NCBI GenBank assembly: GCA_023213315.1
Contig: JAKCPI010001727.1
Span: 23,823-87,822, forward strand
Reading direction: 5' to 3'
Source: Euborellia annulipes
Lineage: Eukaryota; Arthropoda; Insecta; Dermaptera; Anisolabididae
Length of the DNA: 64,000 bases
Translations under genes and position numbers: made by a program
Notes under the pieces: model-generated
Databases searched by the model: none
The model's input: the letters and a program-made list of their open reading frames with translations, nothing else
What the model was told of the DNA's origin: nothing
Shown: in pieces, positions 1 through 8,216 of the stretch
Layout: each line of letters begins with the position of its first letter
How positions within the stretch are numbered: the stretch's first letter is position 1

Positions 1-1200
1 AAATGGAACGCCATCGAGGGAGAGTTTAAAAATTCGGATGTCGAGTTGTATGTTTCAAGAGAACCAGGATTTACGAAAGATTTTCCCAACGCATATCATA
101 TGATGTCTTTGTGTGTGGTCGTTCATAAAAGTCCATCACTTGACTCTTGGGACGTGATTATTCGAAGTTTTCACTGGAAAGTTTGGATGTGCTGTTGGGT
201 AACGCTGATATTCTCTGTGATTGCCTGGTTCTTGATTGAAACTTTTGCAAGATCCCAGCCTAAAACTTTATCAAGATTAATCACGAATTTTGGGCAGATC
301 TATAGTCTATTTTGGGCTGAACCTGTTCATTGGATTAATAAAATAACATTCATTTCAGAAAGAATTCTGACAGTGAGTTTGATGTTTGTTTCCATTATTG
401 TCATCTCTGGACTCCAATCAAGTTTGTTTTCTTTGATCAACTCTCCTGGAAATCATCCAGATATCAACACTCTCGAAGATTTAAAAAATGCGAAATTAGA
501 TATTTTTTGTAAATTCAATGAATTTTGTGAATATCTTTTCGGACGGAATATGATTTCAACGGATTTTATTCCTGATCCACTTTTAATTGAGTTAGGAAAT
601 CTTTGGAATGTTACTTATTTTGAAATGAATATGACACATTTCTTACGGAATATGCCAAGCGATATGTACACAGAATTATTAATTGTCTTTAATAAAACAA
701 ATATTGCTGAATTTAATATCTCCTACGTTGAATTCCATCCAGATGTTTCTCTAAATGATGTTTATATGAATTCTGATTCCTCTCTAATTTTGCCATGTGA
801 TGAAGCACGAAATACAATTTCCTCTATTGGAATTTATACTCAGGCTTTGCATATTGTGAAAGAGATTTTGGGTGTTTTTCCATTATTTTATAGAGGTTAT
901 GATAATGATTTGTTATTTCCCAAAGAACTCAAAATAATCCTTTTACGATTTTATGAAAATGGAATTGCACAGTGGTTAGATCATATGAGCGAGTGGAATA
1001 AAATAATTACACGTTTAATCAAGAAAAGAGAACATTCAGATTCCAAAGTTCGTGTTTTTGAATTTGAAGATCTAGAAGGGGCCTTTCTTATACTATTATT
1101 AGGAAATACTTTAGCAACTTTAATATTTATAATTGAACTGATAAGATATCAATTTAAAATTCGAACAAAGCCACCTCCTCATAAAATCTTTTTGAATTAA
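1..1200 (+). CDS. Divergent ionotropic receptor, 5' part outside the window (subfamily A)
   Basis: The reading frame is open from base 1 (codon 1 = Lys of KWNAIEGEF) to a TAA at 1198-1200, 399 codons. It lacks the signal peptide and most of the N-terminal domain, which lie upstream of the window. Visible in order: S1 segment YVSREPGFTKDFPNAYHMMS, M1 (VWMCCWVTLIFSVIAWFLIE), pore segment SLFWAEPVHW, M2 (ERILTVSLMFVSIIVISGLQ), an S2 lobe of about 200 residues, and M3 (GAFLILLLGNTLATLIFIIE), then a short cytoplasmic tail ending in KIFLN. This M1-pore-M2-S2-M3 order is that of ionotropic receptors, ligand-gated cation channels in chemosensory dendrites. No lesion is seen in the visible part. The ligand is unknown. 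Confidence 0.87.
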   Translation, partial: KWNAIEGEFKNSDVELYVSREPGFTKDFPNAYHMMSLCVVVHKSPSLDSWDVIIRSFHWKVWMCCWVTLIFSVIAWFLIETFARSQPKTLSRLITNFGQIYSLFWAEPVHWINKITFISERILTVSLMFVSIIVISGLQSSLFSLINSPGNHPDINTLEDLKNAKLDIFCKFNEFCEYLFGRNMISTDFIPDPLLIELGNLWNVTYFEMNMTHFLRNMPSDMYTELLIVFNKTNIAEFNISYVEFHPDVSLNDVYMNSDSSLILPCDEARNTISSIGIYTQALHIVKEILGVFPLFYRGYDNDLLFPKELKIILLRFYENGIAQWLDHMSEWNKIITRLIKKREHSDSKVRVFEFEDLEGAFLILLLGNTLATLIFIIELIRYQFKIRTKPPPHKIFLN

Positions 1201-1346
1201 TTTTTATTCTACTCTGCTTATACTCTGTCTCTTCATAATGAAATTATACTAATAAATTGTCTATAAGTTAAAATCTTTTCTTTTTATAACATATAGATCA
1301 AACTTGGGTCATATATCGTCTAATGCATCCGAACCTGTACATTCCC

Positions 1347-1390
1347 AAATTCGAACAAAGTCACCTCCTCAGAAAATATTTTTGATTTAA
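1347..1390 (+). pseudogene. Fossil IR C-terminal tail
   Basis: About 45 bp repeat the last codons of the subfamily A receptors (IRTKSPPQKIF-like, then a stop). They lie 150 bp after the true stop of the first gene and are followed again by a copy of the gene's 3' flank. This is a remnant of a duplicated gene end. No promoter or upstream coding sequence remains. Confidence 0.5.
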
Positions 1391-1420
1391 CTTTTTGTTT
1401 TACTCCAACTTATACTCTGT

Positions 1421-1650
1421 CTCTCCCGGTCCGGGATTCTGAATAACTGACTTTAAACTCACTTTTTTTTTGTAATCCTCTTTCTTTTAATGTTACTTTT
1501 TTGTTTTTTAAAACTCTTTTCCCTTCTGTATATATTATTTTCTGTTACTCATAAATGTACATTTTTCATTTTTCTTATTATATATGTAAAATTTTATGAA
1601 GTCTAATGGGGCGAGACAGCCCTGGCCCAAAATAAATATAATCAATCAAT
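1421..1650 (+). mobile_element. Probable LINE 3'-end fragment
   Basis: A T-rich block interrupts the duplicated 3' flank: the flank reads continuously at 1210-1260, but at 1420-1650 it is split by about 230 bp of foreign sequence. The insert ends in AAATAAATATAATCAATCAA, a simple repeating tail typical of non-LTR retrotransposon 3' ends, and the sequence CTCT is present on both sides as a possible short target duplication. No coding sequence is left. The clade cannot be assigned by eye. Confidence 0.5.
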
Positions 1651-2250
1651 CTCTTCTTAATGAAATTACACTACTAAATTATCTATAAGTTAGAAACTTT
1701 TACTATTTATTTCTTCCTTGTAATATATAGATCAAACATATTGAGTAAAGCTTCGACTTGGACTAAGAATTCTCAGCAAGAAGCACTTATTTACCCACAT
1801 ACGCAGACCCATGTTTCCATTTAAATAAAATTTGTTAATTATATATGTTTTGTTTAAAGTCAAGGGTATCAACCGGTATTAACAATGAAAATGTTTCAAT
1901 ATATATTATAATCAGTCTTATAAGCCTTGTGTTTCTAAAACAATCAAAGGAATATAAGTACCTTGGTTCCATTATGATCTGGAAGCTTGAAAAGTTGGAT
2001 TCAATAAGGTAAAAAAAAGATAGAATAAGTTGAATGTTATGAAATAGAATTGTAAATGTTAAGATCTAAGAACAGATATAAATGATCATGAAATCTTCTA
2101 AAGGAATTACACAAGCCTACGAAGATTTTGCGGCATGAGATATTTTAATGCAGATAAGTCAAGTCAAATCCCCTGATAACGGAAATGTTATTAGTTTTTG
2201 CGATTCACGTACAGTTTTTGCACAATTCTATTTTTAACACAAAAATAAGA
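1651..2250. other. Intergenic, duplicated 3' flank then unassigned AT-rich DNA
   Basis: The first 100 bp continue the duplicated IR 3' flank. A block near 1755-1810 (CAGCAAGAAGCACTTATTTA) recurs near 17605 and, weakly, elsewhere. I see no coding sequence in the rest. Confidence 0.5.
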
Positions 2251-2252
2251 GC

Positions 2253-2700
2253 GTGCGGTCCATCACGCGTATGCGTATATGTATTGCTAAAAAATTTCCG
2301 TTACTGTCGGAGGCAAAGGTGAAGGAAGGCGTTTTTGATGACCCACAAATTCGCAAACTTATTAAGGATGTTACTTTTAAAAACTGCATGTCTGACATGG
2401 AACTTCAAGCTTGGGAATCATACAAGGAAGTCATCGAGAAGTTTCTGGGTAATGTATGTATGTAGGTATGGGGATAAGCTTGAAGTTACACTTCCTCCAC
2501 TCTCATCTTGAACATTTCCCAGAGAATTTAGGAGCACAGATTGAAGAACATGGTGAGATCAAGACATAAAAGAGATGGAAACGAGGTACCAGGGTCGATG
2601 GAGGGTCTCCATGATGGCCGACTACTGTTGGGGTTTGGTGAGAGAAAATCCTCGCCAGGATCACAAACGCCAATCAACTCAGCGTTCATTTCTTGCTAAG
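2253..2700 (+). pseudogene. Decayed fragment of a multicopy arthropod protein, probably transposon-associated
   Basis: An open stretch at 2253-2465 gives AKVKEGVFDDPQIRKLIKD and later ESYKEVIEKFLGN. The pattern then continues across frameshifts and stops to about 2690, with recognisable pieces KLEVTLPPL, HFPENLGA-like, RYQGRWR and MMADYCWGLVRENP. I recognise this order from an unnamed protein family repeated many times in arthropod genomes and commonly taken to be mobile-element derived. That assignment is from memory and not tested here. Several frame breaks make this copy non-functional. Confidence 0.45.
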
Positions 2701-3568
2701 AGGAGGAGAAAATAGCTCTTAGAGTATGTTAGTAATTCTTTATTTATTTTAAACTATTTTAACTGTACAATCGATGTCATCAAACCTCTGTAGTTTTTTT
2801 TTTTAGAGAAATTTAAAGTATTATGGTTTTTACATATAATTTAATTTTCATTTCAACATGGCAACAAAACCTTACGTGATACGAAAAAACTGTTAAGATA
2901 TTTGAATTCAAAACACCAAAATTAGGTTGAGAGACCTCTTAAACCCCGTGCCGCAGAAAAATAATTCAAATTCGCCGGCCTGTGTTATCGACGCTCTGCC
3001 AAAAAATCAATAATTCCACACTATCCAGCAGATAACCGAAAAGAAAGAATATCATCTCAATATTCCTATCAAGTTTAGCTAGAATAGTATAATTTCTGTC
3101 TTCGTTTGTTTCCATAGGAACTAGTTATTTGAATCTGATTTTTCATAATCTACAACCTCTAAACTTTCAAATCTAACCATAATAGGCATCTTCATACTGT
3201 TTGGTTTCCCCCAGTTCTCCAAAATCATATTTATTTTTTCCCATATTCTTCCTAGCATATGTCAATACCCATCATAGGTCTTTGAACCTTATCCGTCCAT
3301 TCATAAAAAAAATAATCTTCAAGTTTGATTTTGATACTGTTTTGTTGATTGATTTTAATTTTATAATCCAACTGCTAAGGGTAATTATTGATCTTGACGA
3401 CAAATAAAGAATGACACAACACCTTGGTTAGTTTTTAATCAATTTAATTAATGATTAATGTCTATTTACTAACACATCTCAATCATAATGAATGTGGATC
3501 AATGGAGATAATAATTGATAATAACATAGAAAAAAAGTCATTAATAAATAAATATTAAGAATAATGAA
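2701..3568. repeat. Spacer block repeated between subfamily A genes
   Basis: From about 3140 the sequence (ACAACCTCTAAACTTTCAAA, then ATCTAACC...) recurs at 10610-10900, 14160-14340 and 18040-18600, each time ahead of a fossil IR 5' end. It is part of the duplicated unit. The first 400 bp (2701-3100) show nothing I can identify. Short reading frames here look like noise. Confidence 0.6.
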
Positions 3569-3686
3569 CATGCGATAATTTAATGATTCGAGTTCAGTTG
3601 AATTTATAATCCGTTTGGTAAAGGAATTGAAATTTTCGTCTTCATATACTAATAGTGGAAATATTCAATTTATGACTTAGTTGGAA
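3569..3686 (+). pseudogene. Fossil IR promoter and 5' end (split by a tRNA-like insert)
   Basis: CATGCGATAATT, then CGAGTTCAGTTGAATTTATA match the promoter of the gene starting at 28767. They are followed by degraded signal-peptide codons (TCTTCATATACTAATAGTGG corresponds to SSYANIEN). The start codon is lost. The remnant stops at the tRNA-like insert at 3687. It is the first of five such fossils, each upstream of a subfamily A gene. Confidence 0.65.
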
Positions 3687-3780
3687 GATATAAGGGTGTG
3701 CCGCCGGTAGTCGAACCACGGATCCACCAATTTGCGCTCAGTGTGCCCTTACCACAAGACCACAGCACGACATTGGGGTA
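3687..3780 (-). mobile_element. Retroposed tRNA-like sequence (tRNA pseudogene or minimal SINE)
   Basis: Read on the minus strand it shows an A-box-like TGGTCTTGTGGTAAGGGCA, a B-box-like GTGGTTCGACTACC, and a 7-bp acceptor-like pairing between GTGCTGT and GCGGCAC. The T stem does not pair properly, so it is unlikely to be a working tRNA. It is flanked by near-identical direct repeats (TATGACTTAGTTGGAA at 3671-3686 and TATGAACTCAGTTGGAA from 3781), which look like a target-site duplication. Confidence 0.6.
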
Positions 3781-3887
3781 TATGAACTCAGTTGGAAAGC
3801 AAATTTAGTCATTGGGAGGATTGGACAAATTGGAAAAGAGCCCAGAAATTATCTTTTTTTGAAAAGAAAAGAGCAATGTCCATCTAG

Positions 3888-3909
3888 CATGCAATTATGA
3901 ATTATTAAT
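3888..3909 (+). promoter_or_regulatory. Conserved POU/homeodomain-like upstream element
   Basis: CATGCAATTATGAATTATTA is 217 bp before the start codon of the next gene. The same element recurs upstream of the subfamily A genes at 8217, 15296, 20054 and 23240 and of two pseudogenes, embedded in less conserved AT-rich DNA. It joins an octamer-like ATGCAAT to an ATGAATTATTAAT core. POU factor binding is inference. Confidence 0.5.
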
Positions 3910-4065
3910 ATGCAGAGAAAAGAAAAATAGGGACAATCAATAACACCTTCGTATTTAAATGTGATAAAAAAAGAGATAATCTTCAAAATATTATATAAAG
4001 TGAAAGAATAATAATAAAAAAAAAAGATTATCATCTTCACATATTTTATTTTTAAATATTTTACT

Positions 4066-4104
4066 TCAGTTGATTTTATGATCTAAGTATTAAAGGGTTA
4101 GGAA
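4066..4104 (+). promoter_or_regulatory. Core promoter block with initiator
   Basis: TCAGTTGATTTTATGATC begins here, and the A of TCAGT is 37 nt before the ATG. This matches the arthropod initiator consensus TCAKTY. The same block with nearly the same spacing precedes most genes of the array, so the 5' UTR is probably about 37 nt. Confidence 0.55.
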
Positions 4105-6048
4105 ATGGGTATAACCTTGTACAGTTTGATTATTTGTTTGTTTATTTTAACGTCATATGCTGATATTGAAGAAATTGAATTGATGACGCCAAAGGATTAT
4201 GAATTTGTAATGTATTGGGTTGACAAACATTTCGATCCCAATCAAGAAACTTACTTCTTTTTCGAGCGGAGTAATAATGGTACAATAGATGAATTAACTA
4301 AACTGATGAATTTGAAGATGAATGGAATCTATATAAGAGAATTTGGATCTTTAGATAGATTTGCGATTCGATTAGCACCAGGAAAGAATATTTTATACCT
4401 TGACCCTTCGGAACTTTTTGATTTGGATTTTCATTCATTAGATAAAATTATTTTATTCTTCCAAAACAAGTATGAAAAATACGGTGATGAATGTGAATAT
4501 ACAGATGAATTTTTACATGAAGAAATGTGGAAGGTAGATTACACTTACTTCTTTAGAACTCTGTATATTTTCTACATGCCAGAAGATTGTGACGGAGAAT
4601 ATAAAGTATTTATTAGGAAACCTTGGGAAAAGAATCATACTCTGCTAACGGGACCTTATGAATCTCTTTATTTTCATCGACCTAATTTAGAAGGTAGCAA
4701 ACTTTCCTATATAACAATAAAAACTCTAAAAGATGAAATAACATTAGAAGGGAAAGATGTAGCAATCAGGGATTATATAATTGAGAAATGGAACGCCATC
4801 GAGGGAGAGTTTAGATTTTCTCATGTCGACATGTATGTATCAAGAGAACCAGGATTTACGAAAGATTTTCCAAATGCTTATCATATGATGTCTTTATGTG
4901 TGGTCGTTCATAAAAGTCCATCACTTGACTCTTGGGATGTGATTATTCGAAGTTTTCACTGGAAAGTTTGGATATGGTGTTGGGTAACGTTGATATTCTC
5001 TGTGATTGCCTGGTTCTTGATTGAAACTTTTGCAAGATCCCAGCCTAAAACTTTATCAAGATTAGTCACAAATTTTGGACAAATCTATAGTCTATTTTGG
5101 GCTGAACCTGTTCATTGGTTGGATAAGGTAACGCACATTTCAGAAAGAATTCTAACATTGTCTTTGATGTTTGTTTCTATTATTGTCATCTCTGGACTAC
5201 AATCAAGTTTGTTTTCTTTGATTAAATCTCCGGGAAATTATCCAGATATCAACACTCTAAAAGATTTAAAAGATGCGAAATTAGATATTTTTTGTAAATT
5301 TAATGAATTTTGCGAATATCTTTTCGGACGGAATATGATTTCAACGGATTTTATTCCTGATCCACTTTTAATTGAGTTAGGAAATCTTTGGAATGTGACT
5401 TATTTTGAAATGAATATGACACATTTCATACTTCATACGCCAAGCGATATGTACACAGATTTATTAAGGGCTTATAATAAAACAGATATAGACGAATTTA
5501 ATATCTCATACGTTGAATTCCATCCAGATATTTCTCTGAATGATGTTTATGTGAATTCTGATTCCGCTTTAATTTTGCCATGTGATGAAGCTCGAAATAC
5601 AATTTCCTCTATTGGAATTTATTCTAAAGCATTGCATATTGTGGAAGAGATTTTGGGCGTTTTTCCCTTATTTTATAGACGATATAATACTGAGTTAATA
5701 TTTCCCAAAGAAATCAAAATTATCCTTTTACGATTTTATGAAAATGGAATTGCACAGTGGTTGGATCATATGAGCGAGTGGAATAAAATAATTACACGTT
5801 TATTCAAGAAAAGGGAACATTCAGATTCCAAAGTTCGTGTTTTTGAATTTGAAGATCTAGAAGGTGCCTTTCTTGTACTATTATTAGGAAATACTTTAGC
5901 AACTGTAATATTTATCATTGAACTAATAACATTTCAAATTAAATTCCGAACAAAGATATCTCCAGAAAACCTTTGTGAATTAACGTTGTGTCTTGTCCAA
6001 TTACTGTTACTGTGTTTCTTCTTCGTTATGGTATTTTATGATTATTAA
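4105..6048 (+). CDS. Divergent ionotropic receptor (subfamily A), extended C-terminus
   Basis: A single-exon receptor of 647 residues, predicted to be a chemosensory ligand-gated channel subunit in the plasma membrane. Signal peptide about 1-19 (ends TSYA). The N-terminal domain carries the family block FRTLYIFYMPEDCDGEYKVF. S1 starts near 245, M1 289-311, pore segment SLFWAEPVHW 329-338, M2 347-372, S2 375-585, and M3 588-610. The C-terminal tail is about 20 residues longer and more hydrophobic than in its neighbours. A local change removed the usual stop, and reading continues through what is 3' UTR in the related gene at 15296. The start is fixed by the signal peptide and the conserved 5' block. 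The ligand is unknown. A co-receptor partner is expected but none is in the window. Confidence 0.88.
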   Translation: MGITLYSLIICLFILTSYADIEEIELMTPKDYEFVMYWVDKHFDPNQETYFFFERSNNGTIDELTKLMNLKMNGIYIREFGSLDRFAIRLAPGKNILYLDPSELFDLDFHSLDKIILFFQNKYEKYGDECEYTDEFLHEEMWKVDYTYFFRTLYIFYMPEDCDGEYKVFIRKPWEKNHTLLTGPYESLYFHRPNLEGSKLSYITIKTLKDEITLEGKDVAIRDYIIEKWNAIEGEFRFSHVDMYVSREPGFTKDFPNAYHMMSLCVVVHKSPSLDSWDVIIRSFHWKVWIWCWVTLIFSVIAWFLIETFARSQPKTLSRLVTNFGQIYSLFWAEPVHWLDKVTHISERILTLSLMFVSIIVISGLQSSLFSLIKSPGNYPDINTLKDLKDAKLDIFCKFNEFCEYLFGRNMISTDFIPDPLLIELGNLWNVTYFEMNMTHFILHTPSDMYTDLLRAYNKTDIDEFNISYVEFHPDISLNDVYVNSDSALILPCDEARNTISSIGIYSKALHIVEEILGVFPLFYRRYNTELIFPKEIKIILLRFYENGIAQWLDHMSEWNKIITRLFKKREHSDSKVRVFEFEDLEGAFLVLLLGNTLATVIFIIELITFQIKFRTKISPENLCELTLCLVQLLLLCFFFVMVFYDY

Positions 6049-6400
6049 TAACTTATCAATAAATTAAGATTTTTCAATTTCCTTTTTTCTTATAACATAT
6101 AGATCAAATTTATATCTTGTTAAACTCGAATATCCCAACCTCTTCTTTCCCAAATTCTTCACAGATCTCTCTATTTCTGAATAAGTTTTCTGTTCTTAAT
6201 TATTTTCATTTTCTTATAGAAAATTATAAGGAACATGCTTTTTTAATTAATTTAATTATTATTAATGCTTATTTACTAACACATCTCATTCAAAATGAAT
6301 TCTTATAAATGCAGATAATTAATGATTAAAAATTTAGAAAAAATCATTCATTCAACAAAATTAAATAAATAATATTAAGAATAGGTGGGATGGAAAAGAA
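6049..6400. other. 3' flank and spacer
   Basis: Continuation of the gene's 3' flank (ACATATAGATCAAA, TTCCCAAATTCTTCACAGAT), similar to 17270-17480 after the gene at 15296, then AT-rich spacer with TTAATTAATTTAATT. No gene seen. Confidence 0.5.
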
Positions 6401-6515
6401 AAAGTACCGGGGGGCAAAGGAGAGGGGCTTTGGTGGTAAATCGAAAAGGGGGGGTTTGAAAAATTTTTTCCCCCCTCCCCCCCCTCAAAAATATAAATTT
6501 TATATAAAAAAACAC
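6395..6515. repeat. Low-complexity G/C and A/T homopolymer patch
   Basis: Runs of G, C, A and T, including GGGGGGG, TTTTTTCCCCCC and CCCCCCCC, abruptly interrupt otherwise AT-rich duplicated spacer. The composition is unlike anything around it. It resembles 14405-14450, 34870-35030 and 48917-49024. Possible low-quality consensus or gap filling. Confidence 0.45.
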
Positions 6516-6590
6516 GGAAAAATTATATAAGGTTCTTTCATTCCATAACATCAACAAACTTAAGATGAAATAATATTAAGAATATTTAGC

Positions 6591-6835
6591 AAACATGTAA
6601 TATTTTAATTATTCAAGTTGAGTTGAATTTATAATCCGATTTGTAAAGGAATTAAAAAGAACATAGACAGATATCTGAATCTTTGTCTTCATATGCTAAT
6701 AGTGGGAATATTGAATTTATGACGTAATTTGAATTCATGATGACTTGGGTTGATAAACATTTCGATCCTATTGAGAAATTAGTTGTGAATGTGATTCTAG
6801 TATCACCAGGAAAGAAAATGTTGAAAGATACTGAA
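6591..6835 (+). pseudogene. Fossil IR promoter and 5' third
   Basis: Promoter remnant (AACATGTAAT ... GAGTTGAATTTATAATCC), then degraded signal peptide, then a clear TTGGGTTGATAAACATTTCG (WVDKHFDP) and TCACCAGGAAAGAAAATG (SPGKKM, normally APGKNI). Large internal deletions and stops break it. A 75-codon open stretch at 6737-6964 runs through it but joins unrelated spacer, so it is not a gene. The downstream spacer (AATAGAATAGGGAATGAAAA) recurs after the fossils at 10947 and 18731. Confidence 0.7.
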
Positions 6836-7096
6836 ATCAGGATTAAGATTGGTTTTTGGAACAGAAATAGAATAGGGAATGAAAAGATCTTAGGTCAGAT
6901 CACGCGGTTTAACGTAGACTTAGTTGGTAGAGGGCTTATATCGGTGATGAAGAAATTACTTTGACTATGTAATTAAGTTAACTAACTGCACGATGAAGGG
7001 AGAATGCTAAAGACGCACAGGCAAAAATAAAAATCGATTCTCTGATGATATGGGAAATAGGAACAAGCAAAAAAGAACTAGGAACAATGAGGAAAG
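6836..7096. repeat. Spacer block repeated after each fossil IR
   Basis: Contains GACTTAGTTGGTAGAG, ACGATGAAGGGAGAATGC and GACGCACAGGCAAAAATAAA. All recur, in the same order, at 11180-12440, 14700-14960, 18970-19260 and 19330-19610. This block belongs to the duplicated subfamily A unit. Confidence 0.7.
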
Positions 7097-7098
7097 TA

Positions 7099-7640
7099 GG
7101 AAGGACTCGAAAGTAATGCCTCCTATTTTTTTTTTTCAAGGAAACTAATAGGGGTACATATATGACAACAGCTCAGCTAAATAGAGCAATAATTCAGCTA
7201 CAAACTGTCATTTTTCCTCCCAGTTCTCGCTATTCGTCATGCACTTTTACCAAAAATGAAACAGCATGCATGCCGCTTTTGTAAAAAATCGGAACCAGCT
7301 GAGGCACTTAACAGTCATGAACACCCTTTTCACCACTTTGAAAATGCCGAACTCATCATCTCACATTGCTTTTGTATCATCTCCATAAAACGTTTCCAAG
7401 CGTCTACGGAATTCAATCCGATCAATTCCTTCAGCAGTGAAGAATTCAATAACACAATGCATTATACGGAGATACATATTATTCACATTTTGGAACATTC
7501 CAATGCTGGCCCAACGCAGAACAACGGGACCAGCAGCAATCTTTAGCTGAAATATTGCTATGTTTAGCTGTGCTGTTATTAGTTATGTATCTACATTAGT
7601 CCCCATAAAAAAATAGGAGGCATTACTTTCGGAATGACCC
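7099..7640 (-). mobile_element. Degraded mariner transposon, internally deleted
   Basis: Inverted ends share CGAAAGTAATGCCTCCTATT and are flanked by TA on both sides (7097-7098 and 7641-7642). The related spacer at 12465-12500 lacks the insert, so the empty site is visible. On the minus strand, about 7455-7366 encodes FTAEGIDRIEFRRRLETFYG followed by DDTKAM. This is the helix-turn-helix region of mariner transposases. The outer nine bases of the two ends have diverged, the catalytic DDD domain is missing, and there are stops. Non-autonomous relic. Confidence 0.8.
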
Positions 7641-7642
7641 TA

Positions 7643-7950
7643 GTAGTTTGTAAACAGATGGGTTGAATGAACTTTCTTCGTTGGCTAAACGAACGTACGA
7701 AAAGAAGTGATGAACCTTAAAAGACACAATAAGGATCTAACAATACGTCGACATTGTCTTTATTTTTATATAAATCTCAAATCAAATTGACTTTGCCACA
7801 TCTATTTTAGGCTAATAAAGAGAATGTCGTGAGAAAAAAAAACGGAAAATAAGTTTCCTATCATAGATAAAAAATGTCGACATATTCTTTAATTTAGCCA
7901 AAAATGTTAAGTCCCATATACTTAATTAACCCTAATGGAAAGATACAGTG
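7643..7950. other. Spacer after the mariner relic
   Basis: Resumes the duplicated unit (GAACTTTCTTCG ... GACTAAACGA-type), as at 12495-12600 and 19650-19760. No gene seen. Confidence 0.5.
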
Positions 7951-7959
7951 TCTAACTAG

Positions 7960-7981
7960 CATGCAATGATGAATTATTAAT
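7960..7981 (+). promoter_or_regulatory. Conserved POU/homeodomain-like upstream element
   Basis: CATGCAATGATGAATTATTA lies 257 bp before the next ATG. It has one change from the copy at 3888. Confidence 0.5.
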
Positions 7982-8176
7982 CATCACATGCAGACCAAAA
8001 AAAAATTAGGGCCAATCAATAACTAATTTCTATGAACCACAAATGTGATTAAAAAAGATAAATTTCAAAATATTATATAAAGCAAAAGAATAATTTAAAA
8101 AAATAAAAATATTAGATTATAATCTTCAAATTTGAAATATTGAATATTTTTTATGTTTTATTATTTTGACTCACAG

Positions 8177-8216
8177 TCAGTCGAATTTATAACCCAATAG
8201 TTAGAGGGTTAAAAAA
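8177..8216 (+). promoter_or_regulatory. Core promoter block with initiator
   Basis: TCAGTCGAATTTATAACCCA, with the initiator A 38 nt before the ATG. Same layout as at 4066. Confidence 0.5.

Noticed and set aside
3687..3780. Functional tRNA gene on the minus strand
   Set aside because: The acceptor stem pairs, but the T stem does not, and the insert is flanked by direct repeats, so a retroposed pseudogene or SINE fits better.
7256..7546. A plus-strand protein gene of 96 codons
   Set aside because: The minus strand of the same stretch encodes the mariner transposase helix-turn-helix region, so the plus frame is its shadow.
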